From DASSUW01 sp963803335 (GTDB taxonomy: Bacteria; Actinomycetota; Thermoleophilia; Solirubrobacterales; Solirubrobacteraceae): DNA of 64,000 bases. The DNA lies in assembly GCA_963803335.1 (NCBI GenBank), contig CAWDME010000012.1:62001-126000 (forward strand). Direction: 5' to 3'. The notes beneath the pieces were generated by a model. That model did no database searches, was not told the DNA's origin, and saw only the letters and a list, made by a program, of their open reading frames with translations. A program made the translations under genes and the position numbers. Of the stretch, positions 49,812 through 58,408 are shown piece by piece (the stretch's first letter is position 1; each line of letters opens with the position of its first letter).

Positions 49812-50945
49812 TCAGCGGCTATACGTGCGGATCTGGCGGCGCAGGACCTTGACGAGGTCGCCCTGGGCGATGTTGGCGTCGACGAGGTGCAGGCCCCAGT
49901 CCGGCGACGGTGACGGCTTCGGCACCGGCGTGCCCGGCGCGGACGCGATCCGCAGCACGTGCGCGCCGCCCGCCCGCGAGCAGCGACCGGTGAACGCCCC
50001 GCCGCTCTGGATGAACGTCGTCGACGCCGCGGGCCATTGGAGCTCCAGCAGCGAGATGCCGGCGGCGATCAGGGTCCCGGGCGCGAACGGCTCGGTCGGG
50101 ACGACCGAGGTCAGCGGTGCGCGGCGATTGCTCCCCAGCGCGGCCGGGTTGGTGCAGGCGGTCTCGAGCTTGCCTCCCGCCGGCAGTCCGAGGAAGCCGG
50201 CGATCCGGCTCGCCCCGCGCCCGAAGATCGACGACGCCGGCGGCGTCTGGTTGAACGTGCTGAAGGCGATCACGCACGCGAGCTGCGTGGCGCGCGAGCA
50301 CGTCGGGACATGCCGGAACGTGCCGCCGCGATCGGATCGCTTCCGCACCGCGACATCCCCGCCGAGCAAGACCGCCGAGACCAGCCGGCGGCGCAGGGCG
50401 GCGGTGGTGTCAATGCGGCGGCGCACGAGCCGCTCCAGGTGGTACGCGCCCTGCGAGTGCCCGATGAGAACGAAGCCGCGATGCTTGCCGATGCGGTGCA
50501 GGAACGCGTCGAAGGCGTCCTCGACATCCCCGTACGCCTTCAGGTAGTCGCTCTTGGTCGTCTGGCCCGAGTTCAGCGCCGGCACGGTCGCCTGCCGATA
50601 CACGGCCGCGTAGACGCGGCACAGCTGCGAGAACCGCGCGGCCTGGTAGAGGGCGATCGAGCGGATCTCGGGATCAACCCGCGTGTTCGCGAGCCGCGTC
50701 TGCTGGTCCGAGACCGTCGGATAGACGTAGAAGCACGCAACGCCGCGGTCGTGCGCCTGCTTCGCGGTGAACCGCCCGCTCCGGTCCGTCCAGCCCTTGT
50801 AGGTCGTCGTGCTCAGCCGCGGGCGGCAGGGATCGTGCGCGACCCCGGGCCCGCACAGCCACTTCGTCGCTGCCGATGCCCGAGCGGCACCGCTCAGCGC
50901 AGCGGCGAAGGCGATGACAGCGCAGACAACCCAGATCCTCGACAC
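49812..50945 (-). CDS. secreted DUF3089 lipase/esterase-like protein
   Basis: This 377-residue exported protein has a signal peptide (about 1-26). The DUF3089 alpha/beta-hydrolase domain contains ACFYVYPTVSDQQTRLAN and the nucleophile elbow GHSQGAYHLERL. Several cysteines (such as Cys31, Cys40) suggest disulfides. The family is related to lipases, and substrates in actinobacteria are not defined. The gene is divergent from a small P-loop kinase gene. The family call is firm. Confidence 0.85.
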   Translation of the reverse strand: MSRIWVVCAVIAFAAALSGAARASAATKWLCGPGVAHDPCRPRLSTTTYKGWTDRSGRFTAKQAHDRGVACFYVYPTVSDQQTRLANTRVDPEIRSIALYQAARFSQLCRVYAAVYRQATVPALNSGQTTKSDYLKAYGDVEDAFDAFLHRIGKHRGFVLIGHSQGAYHLERLVRRRIDTTAALRRRLVSAVLLGGDVAVRKRSDRGGTFRHVPTCSRATQLACVIAFSTFNQTPPASSIFGRGASRIAGFLGLPAGGKLETACTNPAALGSNRRAPLTSVVPTEPFAPGTLIAAGISLLELQWPAASTTFIQSGGAFTGRCSRAGGAHVLRIASAPGTPVPKPSPSPDWGLHLVDANIAQGDLVKVLRRQIRTYSR

Positions 50946-50989
50946 GGCTCCTCCTCGGTACGACCCGCCGGAAGTGTGATGCTTCGGGG

Positions 50990-51541
50990 ATGCGCGTGCT
51001 CCTCACCGGCATGTCGGGCGCCGGGAAGTCGGCGCTCGTGGAGGAGCTGCGACGGCGCGGCTACCGTGCTTACGACGCCGACGACCACGGCTTCAGCGAG
51101 GCGCGCGCGGACGGTCGCTGGGGCTGGCGGGCCGACCGGGTCGCCGACCTGCTCGCGGGCCACGCCGGCGACCTTCTCTTCTTCGCCGGATGTTCGGAGG
51201 AGCAGGCGGAGCTGGCGTTCGACTACCGGGTGCTCCTGACTGCCCCGCGCGCGGTGCTGGTCGAGCGGCTGCAGCGGCGGACCACCAACACGTACGGGCG
51301 CGGGCCGGGCGAGCTCGACCAGCTACTCGCGGACCTCGACGAGGTCGAGCCGCTCCTGCGCCGGTCGTCTGACCTCGTGCTCACGACGACGGCGCCGCCG
51401 GCGGAGCTCGCCGATCAGCTGATCAGCCGCGTGGCAGCGAGTGCGTCCGCAACCTCGTCGCGGCCGGCCGCCTCGCGTGCCCGCCAGGCCACGACACCGT
51501 CCGGGCGCACGAGCGTCGCGCCGCCGGCCGAGAGCCCGTAG
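50990..51541 (+). CDS. small P-loop kinase-like ATPase
   Basis: This 183-residue protein has Walker A GMSGAGKSALVEEL at 7-20, an Asp-Asp pair after the second strand (RAYDADDHGFSEA), LLFFAGCSEEQAELAF and the Arg-rich lid ERLQRRTTNTYGRGPGEL. This is the layout of shikimate/adenylate-type small kinases; the substrate is unknown. The last 127 bases overlap the convergent FAD monooxygenase gene, and its end (Ser/Ala/Arg-rich) may be unstructured. A real stop of the ancestral gene could lie earlier. Confidence 0.8.
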   Translation: MRVLLTGMSGAGKSALVEELRRRGYRAYDADDHGFSEARADGRWGWRADRVADLLAGHAGDLLFFAGCSEEQAELAFDYRVLLTAPRAVLVERLQRRTTNTYGRGPGELDQLLADLDEVEPLLRRSSDLVLTTTAPPAELADQLISRVAASASATSSRPAASRARQATTPSGRTSVAPPAESP

Positions 51542-52980
51542 GCGTCGGCGAACCCCTCGGCGTCGACGACGTGAGCGGTGGCCGCGGGCGGGGCCCAGTC
51601 ATCGACCCCGTCGCTCGCGGGCCGCAACACGACGAAGCCGGAGCCGAAGAGGTCGAGCGTGGAGCGGTCGTCGCCGAGCCAGACGTGAGGCGCCCGGGTG
51701 CCGGGGCGCCCGTCCAGTGCCGCCGGCGGCAGGTGCAGCGCGCCGTCGTCGCCGTCCTCGCCGTCCTCGCCGAGGATCGCCGCCGAGCGCATGACGAGCC
51801 CGATCTCGAGCTCGATGTCCGGGACCGGCGGCTCCGCATCGTCCGTCCCGCGCTCCGGCACGACGCGCGTGGCATAGCGCGTGTAGGCCTGCCGGACCGT
51901 GAGCTCGCAGAGCGGGAGTCGCTCGGCCTCATAGGTCTCGAGCAGCCCCGGCCCGGCCTCGCCCTTGACGACCGCCGCGAGCTTCCACGCGAGGTTGAGC
52001 GCGTCCTGGACGCCGGCGTTGCCGCCGAAGCCGCCGTTGGGCGGCACGACGTGCGCGGCGTCGCCGGCAAGGAACACCCGGCCCACCTGCAACCGCTCGG
52101 CGCAGTTCGCCTCGGCCTGCCAGGGAGCGATGTCGACGAGCTCCATCGGCATGTCGGTCCCGATCGCCGTGCGCAGGTACCCGAGCGCCCGCTCCTCGGT
52201 AAGTCCCGTCTGCACGTCGACGGCCGAGTCCTGCGCGACGTCCTCCCCGACCGTGTTGATGACCAGGAACCCGGTGCCGCCCGTCCGGTCGAGCCGGAAG
52301 AAGCCGCGCAGCTTGGGGTTGTGTACGTAGAGGACGCCCTGGTTGCGGTCGCGCAGCAGCTCGGAGCAGTCGGCGCGGAAGTAGATGGTGATGCTGCGCG
52401 AGAGCTGCCCGTAGCCGCGCATACCGATTCCAAGCCGCGCGCGCATCGGGCTGCGGTTGCCGTCCGCCGCGACGACGTAGCGCGCGCGAACCTCCGTCTC
52501 GTCCCCGGAGTCGAGGTCGCGAAGCGTGACGGTCACGCCGTCGCCGTCCTGGTCGATCGCGACCGCTTCGGTCCGCGTGCGCAGCGTCGCCCCCAGCTCG
52601 AGCGCGCGCTCGCGCAGGATCGGCTCGAGCGCGTCCTGGTTGATGAAGACGCGCACGGTCGGGCTGAACCCCTCGACGCCCTCGTTGAGCTCCTTGACGT
52701 AGGTCGCGAGCTCGCGCCCGGCGAGCGACTCGACGGCGATGATGCCGCCCGTGGCGCTGTACGTCTCCAGCGCCTTCATCCGCACGCGCTCTTCGAGCCC
52801 GAGCTGCCGCAACAGCTCCATCGTCCGCAGCTGGAAGTGGCCGGCGCGTGGGTGGATCGCGGTGCTCGCATGCCGCTCCACCGACAGCGCCGGCACGCCG
52901 TGGTGGCCGAGCAGCATGGCCGTCGTCAGGCCCACCAGGCTGCCGCCGACGATCAGGACCGGTACGTCCTCTCCCGGCAT
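51415..52980 (-). CDS. FAD-dependent aromatic monooxygenase
   Basis: This 521-residue class A flavoprotein monooxygenase has the FAD GxGxxG region VGGSLVGLTT near 11-20, DG motif VVAADGNRSP and GD motif FLAGDAAHVVPPNGGFG. The carboxyl thioredoxin-like domain ends in TLVRPDGVVAWRAR. The family hydroxylates phenols, polyketides or antibiotics such as tetracycline or rifampicin; the substrate is not evident. The first 20 residues are intact, with the ATG at 52980. It is divergent from the beta-helix gene at 53034, with 53 bases between. Confidence 0.92.
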   Translation of the reverse strand: MPGEDVPVLIVGGSLVGLTTAMLLGHHGVPALSVERHASTAIHPRAGHFQLRTMELLRQLGLEERVRMKALETYSATGGIIAVESLAGRELATYVKELNEGVEGFSPTVRVFINQDALEPILRERALELGATLRTRTEAVAIDQDGDGVTVTLRDLDSGDETEVRARYVVAADGNRSPMRARLGIGMRGYGQLSRSITIYFRADCSELLRDRNQGVLYVHNPKLRGFFRLDRTGGTGFLVINTVGEDVAQDSAVDVQTGLTEERALGYLRTAIGTDMPMELVDIAPWQAEANCAERLQVGRVFLAGDAAHVVPPNGGFGGNAGVQDALNLAWKLAAVVKGEAGPGLLETYEAERLPLCELTVRQAYTRYATRVVPERGTDDAEPPVPDIELEIGLVMRSAAILGEDGEDGDDGALHLPPAALDGRPGTRAPHVWLGDDRSTLDLFGSGFVVLRPASDGVDDWAPPAATAHVVDAEGFADAYGLSAGGATLVRPDGVVAWRAREAAGRDEVADALAATRLIS

Positions 52981-53033
52981 GCTGCGACGTTAGTAGATTC
53001 GCGCTGACGACGGCCACGAGGAGACGGGAAACC

Positions 53034-54860
53034 ATGCTGCACGTTCGGGCGCGCCTTGCACTGCTTCTGCTCTCGCTGTCGCTGCTGGGCGGTACGAATG
53101 CAGCGACCGCCTTCGCGCACTCGCCTGCGCCTGCTCTTGGCCCGAACGTGACGATCTTCGACCCGAGCATGCCGGTCAGCCAGATCCAGGCGCGGCTGGA
53201 TGCGATCTACGCGCAGCAGGTCGACAACGAGATGGGCACCAACCGCTACGCGATCCTGTTCAAGCCCGGCGTGTACGGCAGCGCCACCCAGCCGCTGCAG
53301 ATCAAGGTCGGCTACTACACCGAGATCGCCGGCCTCGGCGCGTCGCCCGGGGACGTGACGATCAACGGCAAGATCGAGGTCTACAACCGCTGCCTCGCGC
53401 CCGACAACTGCGTTGCGCTCGACAACTTCTGGCGCACGCTGTCCAACCTCACCCTCCACATCAACGCCCTCGGGCAGGACGACTGTCGGGCGTCCGCGAA
53501 CTTCTGGGCCGTCTCGCAGGCCGTCTCGATGCGGCGGGTCGACGTCACCGGCGGCAACCTCTCGCTGATGGACTACTGCACGGCCGGGCCGCAGTTCGCC
53601 AGCGGCGGCTTCATCGCCGACTCGCGGCTGCCGTTCGTGATCAACGGCTCGCAGCAGCAGTGGCTGATCCGCAACAGCCAGATCGCGGGCTGGTCGAACG
53701 GCGTCTGGAACCAGGTGTTCGCGGGCGTCGACGGCGCCCCCAACGACGCCGGCTTCCCGAGCCCGCCGTACACGACGCTCCCCACGACGCCGGTGAGCCG
53801 CGAGAAGCCGTACCTGTTCCTCGACACGCGCGGCGACTTCAACGTTCGCGTCCCGCCGGCGCAGACTGACTCGCACGGCATCTCGTGGGGCGCCGGGATG
53901 ACACCGGGCCGCACGATCCCGCTGCGCGACTTCTTCGTCGCCAAGCCGTCGGACTCGGTGCTCAAGATCGACCTCGCGCTGGCCCTCGGCAAGAACCTCC
54001 TCCTGACACCGGGCATCTACGACGTCGCGCACAGCATCGCGGTCAGGCGCGCCCACACGGTCATCCTCGGCCTCGGGCACGCGACGCTCACCGCCGAGCG
54101 CGGCGCGATCCCGCTGACGGTCGCCGACGTGCCCGGCGTGGTCGTCGCGGGCGTGACGATCGATGCCGGCAGCGTGAAGTCGCCGGTGCTGCTCCAGGTC
54201 GGCGGGCGTCACGGCCGGTTCGGCCACCACAGCAAGTGCCGGGCGAGCGATCCCACCACGCTGTCAGACGTGTACTTCCGCGTCGGCGGGCCGCACATCG
54301 GCAAGACCGACACCGCGCTCGAGGTCAACAGCGACCACGTGCTGATCGATCACACGTGGGTGTGGCGCGCCGACCACGGCGTCGAGGGCCTCTCCGACAC
54401 CCAGCGCTGGACCACGAACCTCGGCCGCAACGGCGTCGTCGTCAACGGTGACGGCGTCACCGCCACCGGCCTCTTCGTCGAGCACTTCCAGCAGTACAAC
54501 GTCGTCTGGAACGGCGAGGACGGGACCACGATCTTCTTCCAGAACGAGCTGCCCTACGACCCGCCGACCCAGGCGGACTGGATGCACGACGGTGTCGAGG
54601 GGTGGGCGGCGTACAAGGTCTCGGACCGGGTGAGGCGGCACCACCTCTTCGGAGGCGGCGCCTACGTCTTCAACCGCAACAACCCGACGATCCACACCGA
54701 GAACGGCTTCGAGGTGCCGCAGACCCCCGGAGTCCAGCTGCACCACATCATGACCGTCAATCTCGACGCCGGCACGATCGACCACGTGGTCAACGGGGTC
54801 GGCGACGCCGCGGACACGACGAAGGTCGGACAGCCCGTGTACATCACCGACTACCCCTGA
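53034..54860 (+). CDS. secreted beta-helix protein ('adenylyl cyclase-like' actinobacterial family)
   Basis: This 608-residue exported protein has a signal peptide (about 1-28). A long right-handed beta-helix follows, with FKPGVYGSATQPLQIKVGYY, GGFIADSRL and NGSQQQWLIRNSQIAGWSNG. Streptomyces and Catenulispora relatives carry the misleading name adenylyl cyclase; no cyclase domain is present. The fold suggests binding or cleavage of a polysaccharide, and no catalytic residues were identified. I chose the ATG at 53034. Its last 15 codons have a diverged copy at 56265-56309. Confidence 0.85.
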   Translation: MLHVRARLALLLLSLSLLGGTNAATAFAHSPAPALGPNVTIFDPSMPVSQIQARLDAIYAQQVDNEMGTNRYAILFKPGVYGSATQPLQIKVGYYTEIAGLGASPGDVTINGKIEVYNRCLAPDNCVALDNFWRTLSNLTLHINALGQDDCRASANFWAVSQAVSMRRVDVTGGNLSLMDYCTAGPQFASGGFIADSRLPFVINGSQQQWLIRNSQIAGWSNGVWNQVFAGVDGAPNDAGFPSPPYTTLPTTPVSREKPYLFLDTRGDFNVRVPPAQTDSHGISWGAGMTPGRTIPLRDFFVAKPSDSVLKIDLALALGKNLLLTPGIYDVAHSIAVRRAHTVILGLGHATLTAERGAIPLTVADVPGVVVAGVTIDAGSVKSPVLLQVGGRHGRFGHHSKCRASDPTTLSDVYFRVGGPHIGKTDTALEVNSDHVLIDHTWVWRADHGVEGLSDTQRWTTNLGRNGVVVNGDGVTATGLFVEHFQQYNVVWNGEDGTTIFFQNELPYDPPTQADWMHDGVEGWAAYKVSDRVRRHHLFGGGAYVFNRNNPTIHTENGFEVPQTPGVQLHHIMTVNLDAGTIDHVVNGVGDAADTTKVGQPVYITDYP

Positions 54861-54939
54861 TCCGAACTGCTGGCGCGTAGGCGCAGCGCCGGTTGCGAGA
54901 GACTGAGCACATGGCCGCCTCCGCAGCTTCGGCGCGGCG

Positions 54940-56262
54940 ATGAGCGCCCACCGCCTCGCGAGTGTCCTCGTGCTGGCGGCCGTAGCCGCGATCGTGTGGG
55001 CGGCCGCCCCGGCACTCGGCGGGTCGGCCCGATCGGCCGGCGCGACGGCTCAGAACGACAAGCGGGCACGGATCGTCGTCGGCTTTCGCGGCCTGGACCA
55101 AGCGCAGCAGAAAGAGCTGCTGGCCCGTTTCGGCGCCGCGTTACGACGGCATCTACGGCACCTACGCACCGCCGGCGCCTCCGTGCCGGCCGCCGACCGC
55201 GACGCGATCCTCGCGCGCCTGCGCGAGAGCCCGAACGTGAAGTTCGCCGAGGTCGACCGCCACGTCGGGCTCGAGCGCCCGATCCTCGGAAAGCTGCTGC
55301 ACCTCGCGCACTCGTCCAAGACACCGGACGATGAGGGCTTCAGCGTCCAGTACAGCCTCAAGCAGAAGGACGACCACGACGTCGACGCGACCGGCGCTTG
55401 GGACATTCGCACCTCGTGCGCGAGGGTTGCGATCGTCGACACCGGGATCGACACCAGCCACAAGGATCTGAAGGACAACCTGTGGCGCAACGAAGGCGAG
55501 AAGCCCAACAACGGCAAGGACGACGACCACGACGGCTACGTCGACGACGACTACGGCGTGAACATCGCCAGCGGCAAGGGCTCCGGGGTCGACAAGAACG
55601 GCCACGGCACCCACGTCGCCGGGATCGTCGCCGCGCGCGGCGATAACAACCGCGGAGTCAGTGGGTTGTGCTGGAAGGCGAAGGTGATCGCGGTGCGCTG
55701 GATGGGCGACGACGGCAGCGGCTGGACCAGCGACGCCTCCGAAGGGATCGTCTACGCGGTCGACCACGGCGCGCGCGTCATCAACGCCAGCTACGGCTCC
55801 ACCACGCCGACCGACGTCGAGCGGGAGGCGATCGCCTACGCCGCCAAGCACGACGTGTTGATCGTCGCCGCCGCCGGCAACGATCACAAGAACATCGACA
55901 AGAAGCCGGTCTACCCGGCCGCATACCCGGACGCCAACGTGATCACCGTCGCCGCCACGGATGACAAGGACCATCTCGCGGATTTCTCGAACTACGGCAA
56001 GAAGACGGTCGACATCGCCGCGCCCGGTGACACGATCGGCTCCACCTGGAAGAAGGGGGAGTACCGCTACATGTCGGGCACAAGCATGGCCGCCCCGCTG
56101 GTCGCCGCGGCCGCCGCGATGCTGTACAAGCAGAAGTCCGCGCCGGTGAAGACGATTCGCAAGCTGCTGCTCGACCACGTCGACAAGAAGAGCAAGCTGA
56201 AGGACAAGGTCGCCAGCGGCGGCCGGCTCAACGTCCGCCGGTCACTCGCCGCGCGCGACTAG
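54940..56262 (+). CDS. secreted S8 (subtilisin-like) serine protease
   Basis: This 440-residue exported protease has a signal peptide (about 1-30) and an I9-type propeptide (about 43-110, ARIVVGFRGLDQAQQKELLA). The catalytic triad is Asp in AIVDTGIDTSHKD, His in NGHGTHVAGIVA and Ser in SGTSMAAPLVAA. The DDDHDGYVDDDYG stretch after the Asp motif looks like a calcium loop. It lies between the beta-helix gene and a remnant repeating the end of that gene, so it may have been inserted into an old tandem copy. It probably degrades extracellular protein. Confidence 0.93.
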   Translation: MSAHRLASVLVLAAVAAIVWAAAPALGGSARSAGATAQNDKRARIVVGFRGLDQAQQKELLARFGAALRRHLRHLRTAGASVPAADRDAILARLRESPNVKFAEVDRHVGLERPILGKLLHLAHSSKTPDDEGFSVQYSLKQKDDHDVDATGAWDIRTSCARVAIVDTGIDTSHKDLKDNLWRNEGEKPNNGKDDDHDGYVDDDYGVNIASGKGSGVDKNGHGTHVAGIVAARGDNNRGVSGLCWKAKVIAVRWMGDDGSGWTSDASEGIVYAVDHGARVINASYGSTTPTDVEREAIAYAAKHDVLIVAAAGNDHKNIDKKPVYPAAYPDANVITVAATDDKDHLADFSNYGKKTVDIAAPGDTIGSTWKKGEYRYMSGTSMAAPLVAAAAAMLYKQKSAPVKTIRKLLLDHVDKKSKLKDKVASGGRLNVRRSLAARD

Positions 56263-56264
56263 GC

Positions 56265-56309
56265 ACCATCGACCTCGGATCACCCGTCTACATCACTGAC
56301 TACCCCTGA
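56265..56309 (+). pseudogene. remnant repeating the end of the upstream beta-helix gene
   Basis: The 14 codons TIDLGSPVYITDYP and a stop at 56265-56309 match the last codons of the beta-helix gene (54816-54860, TTKVGQPVYITDYP and stop), with a few base changes. Nothing more of the gene is present. It is the tail of a lost paralogue, suggesting a tandem duplication whose body was replaced by, or lost beside, the subtilase gene. Confidence 0.6.
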
Positions 56310-56403
56310 TCCCGACCCGCCTGGCCGGGCGGACAAACGATCGCGCGACGTTTCCTCCACGGGGCCAAAGACGGTCCCAGACGGTGCCGACACGCTGCGC
56401 GGC

Positions 56404-56757
56404 ATGAAGCTGGTGATCGGGATCGTCCGGCCTGAGAAGGCCAATGAGGTGCTGGAGGCGCTGTATCGCGCCGAGGTACGTGGCTTCTCAATGAGCCGCG
56501 TGCAGGGACACGGAGGGGAGCTGGACCGCGTGGAGACCTATCGGGGCACGACCGTGAGCGTCGGCATGGCCGACAAGGTGCGATTCGAGATCGCCGTGTC
56601 CGACGAGTTCGTGGAGCCGACGATCGAAGCGCTGTGCGAGGGCGGCCGGACCGGACAGGTCGGCGACGGCAAGATCTTCGTCGTCGGGCTCGAGCAGGTC
56701 GTCCGCATCCGCACGGGTGAGACCGACAACGCCGCCGTGACCCCGGTGGCTGCCTGA
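56404..56757 (+). CDS. glnK: P-II nitrogen regulator lacking the modifiable Tyr51
   Basis: This 117-residue P-II protein of the GlnK group is encoded directly before amt, so it should gate the ammonium channel. Nucleotide and 2-oxoglutarate sensing regions are recognisable (RPEKANEVLEALYRAEVRG, DGKIFVVGLEQVVRIRTGE). The T-loop reads ETYRGTTVSVGMADK: after the conserved YRG the usual Tyr51, the site of uridylylation or adenylylation, is Val51, while Lys58 is kept. Control must therefore be by ligand binding alone. The first residues MKLVIGIVRP fit the family start. It overlaps the amt start (TGATG). Confidence 0.92.
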   Translation: MKLVIGIVRPEKANEVLEALYRAEVRGFSMSRVQGHGGELDRVETYRGTTVSVGMADKVRFEIAVSDEFVEPTIEALCEGGRTGQVGDGKIFVVGLEQVVRIRTGETDNAAVTPVAA

Positions 56758-58064
56758 TGCCGGCCGGGGTGAACGCCGGCGACACCGCCTGGATGCTCGC
56801 CGCCACCGCGCTGGTGCTGCTCATGACGCCGGCGCTGGGGCTCTTCTACGCGGGCCTCGTGCGCGCGAAGAACACGCTGAACACGTTCATGATGTGCGTC
56901 GCCGCGCTGGCCGTCGCCACCATCGCCTGGGCGGTGATCGGCTACTCGCTGGCCTTCGACGGCGACGCTCCGCTCATCGGCGGCCTCGGCCACGCGTTCC
57001 TGAGCGGCGTGGCGTTCGCGCCGCGGGCGGGCACGCACATCCCGCACCTGCTGTTCATGGCCTTCCAGGCCACGTTCTGCATCGTCACGACGGCGCTGGT
57101 CGCCGGCGCGGTGGTCGAGCGCATGCGCTTCGGGCCGTTCCTGGTGTTCGCCGGGCTGTGGTCGGTGCTCGTGTACAGCGTGCTCGCGCACTGGGCGTTC
57201 GGCGGCGGCTGGCTGCAGGCCCAGGGCACGCTGGACTTCGCGGGCGGCGTCCCTGTCGAGATGGGCTCTGGCTTCTCCGCGCTGGCGGCTGCGCTCGTGG
57301 TCGGCGCGCGCAAGGACCACGGGCGCCAGGCGATTTTGCCCCACAACACCATCTACGTGCTGGTCGGCGCCGGACTGCTGTGGTTCGGCTGGTTCGGCTT
57401 CAACGGCGGCAGCGGGTTCTCGGCCGACACGGCTGGGGTGCTCGCGTTCGTCAACACCCTGCTCGCGCCGGCGTGCGCGCTGGCCACGTGGTTCGTGCTC
57501 GACCTGCTGCGCTCACGCCAGGTCACCGCGATCGGCGCCGCCACCGCGATCGTCGTCGGCTGCGTGGGCATCACGCCGGCCGCCGGCTTCATCAGCCCGA
57601 TGTGGGCGATGGCGCTCGGCATCCTCGCCGCGCTCCCGAGCTATGCCGTGATCATGCTGCGCCCGCGCACGCGCGTGGACGAGACGCTGGACGTGCTCGC
57701 CGCGCACGGCGTGGCCGGGTTCACGGGCATCCTGTTCATCGGTTTCGTCGCCCAGGCGGCGTGGAACGGCGTGTCCGACGGCCTGCTGTACGGCAACGCC
57801 GCCCAGCTCGGCGAGCAGGCGGTCGCCGCGCTCGCCGCCCCGGCCTACGCGTTCGGCGCCACCTTCGCGCTGCTCAAGCTCATCGGCCTCGTCAGCCCGC
57901 TCCGCGTGACCGCGGACGAGGAGGCGCTGGGCATGGACATCGTGAGCCACGGCGAGCAGGCCTACCCGACCGGCGAGGGCACGATCCTCGTCGAGCCGAT
58001 CGGCACCACCGTCCCGGACCGAGCCCGCCGCGAGCCGGCCATGGCGCCCGCCGCGTCGTCCTGA
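56757..58064 (+). CDS. amt: ammonium transporter with Glu replacing the first pore His
   Basis: This 435-residue Amt/Mep/Rh channel has about eleven membrane helices. The structural Asp160 is kept in LDFAGG, but the first of the twin pore histidines is Glu168 (VPVEMGSG). The second is present as His317 (AAHGVAGF). A Glu at this place is known in yeast Mep1/Mep3 and changes transport properties. The amino end begins MPAGVNAGDTAWMLAATALV and overlaps the P-II stop. The carboxyl tail (TGEGTILVEPIG) is longer than usual and may bind P-II. No ammonia-specific doubt remains beyond the replaced histidine. Confidence 0.92.
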   Translation: MPAGVNAGDTAWMLAATALVLLMTPALGLFYAGLVRAKNTLNTFMMCVAALAVATIAWAVIGYSLAFDGDAPLIGGLGHAFLSGVAFAPRAGTHIPHLLFMAFQATFCIVTTALVAGAVVERMRFGPFLVFAGLWSVLVYSVLAHWAFGGGWLQAQGTLDFAGGVPVEMGSGFSALAAALVVGARKDHGRQAILPHNTIYVLVGAGLLWFGWFGFNGGSGFSADTAGVLAFVNTLLAPACALATWFVLDLLRSRQVTAIGAATAIVVGCVGITPAAGFISPMWAMALGILAALPSYAVIMLRPRTRVDETLDVLAAHGVAGFTGILFIGFVAQAAWNGVSDGLLYGNAAQLGEQAVAALAAPAYAFGATFALLKLIGLVSPLRVTADEEALGMDIVSHGEQAYPTGEGTILVEPIGTTVPDRARREPAMAPAASS

Positions 58065-58083
58065 CCGGTGCGACGATGTCTGC

Positions 58084-58398
58084 CTGACGTTCGTCCCTGA
58101 CGACTTCCAACCGCCACCTGGACTCGTTGCGGATCACTTCGTGCTCGAGCCGCTCGGCCCTCGAGCGCCACGCTCGCGACTGCGCGGCGCGTTCGGGCTT
58201 CACGTCACCGTCCTTGACCCGTCCGACCGCGGCGTAATCGGCTGCGTCTACATCTATCCCGACCAAAACGGCGCAGACGTCAGCTCGTGGGTGCGGGCCA
58301 CGCATGCCGGGTCCGATGCCGCGCTGCGGGAGCTCGTGTCCCGCTGGCTCAGCGAGGCGTGGCCATTCGAGCGGATCTCATACGCCGGCCCGGCGTAG
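58084..58398 (+). pseudogene. GNAT acetyltransferase remnant with internal deletion
   Basis: The frame opens without a start codon as DDFQPPPGLVADHFVLEPLG, the beginning of a known actinobacterial GNAT protein type. It then jumps to HVTVLDPSDRGVIGCVYIYP and runs to the normal end SWVRATHAGSDAALRELVSR. About 50 residues expected between the two parts are missing or scrambled (RAPRSRLRGAFGL). The first possible start (GTG at 58141) would omit the first strand. It is probably decayed. Confidence 0.45.
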
Positions 58399-58408
58399 GG
58401 CGCTCGCG

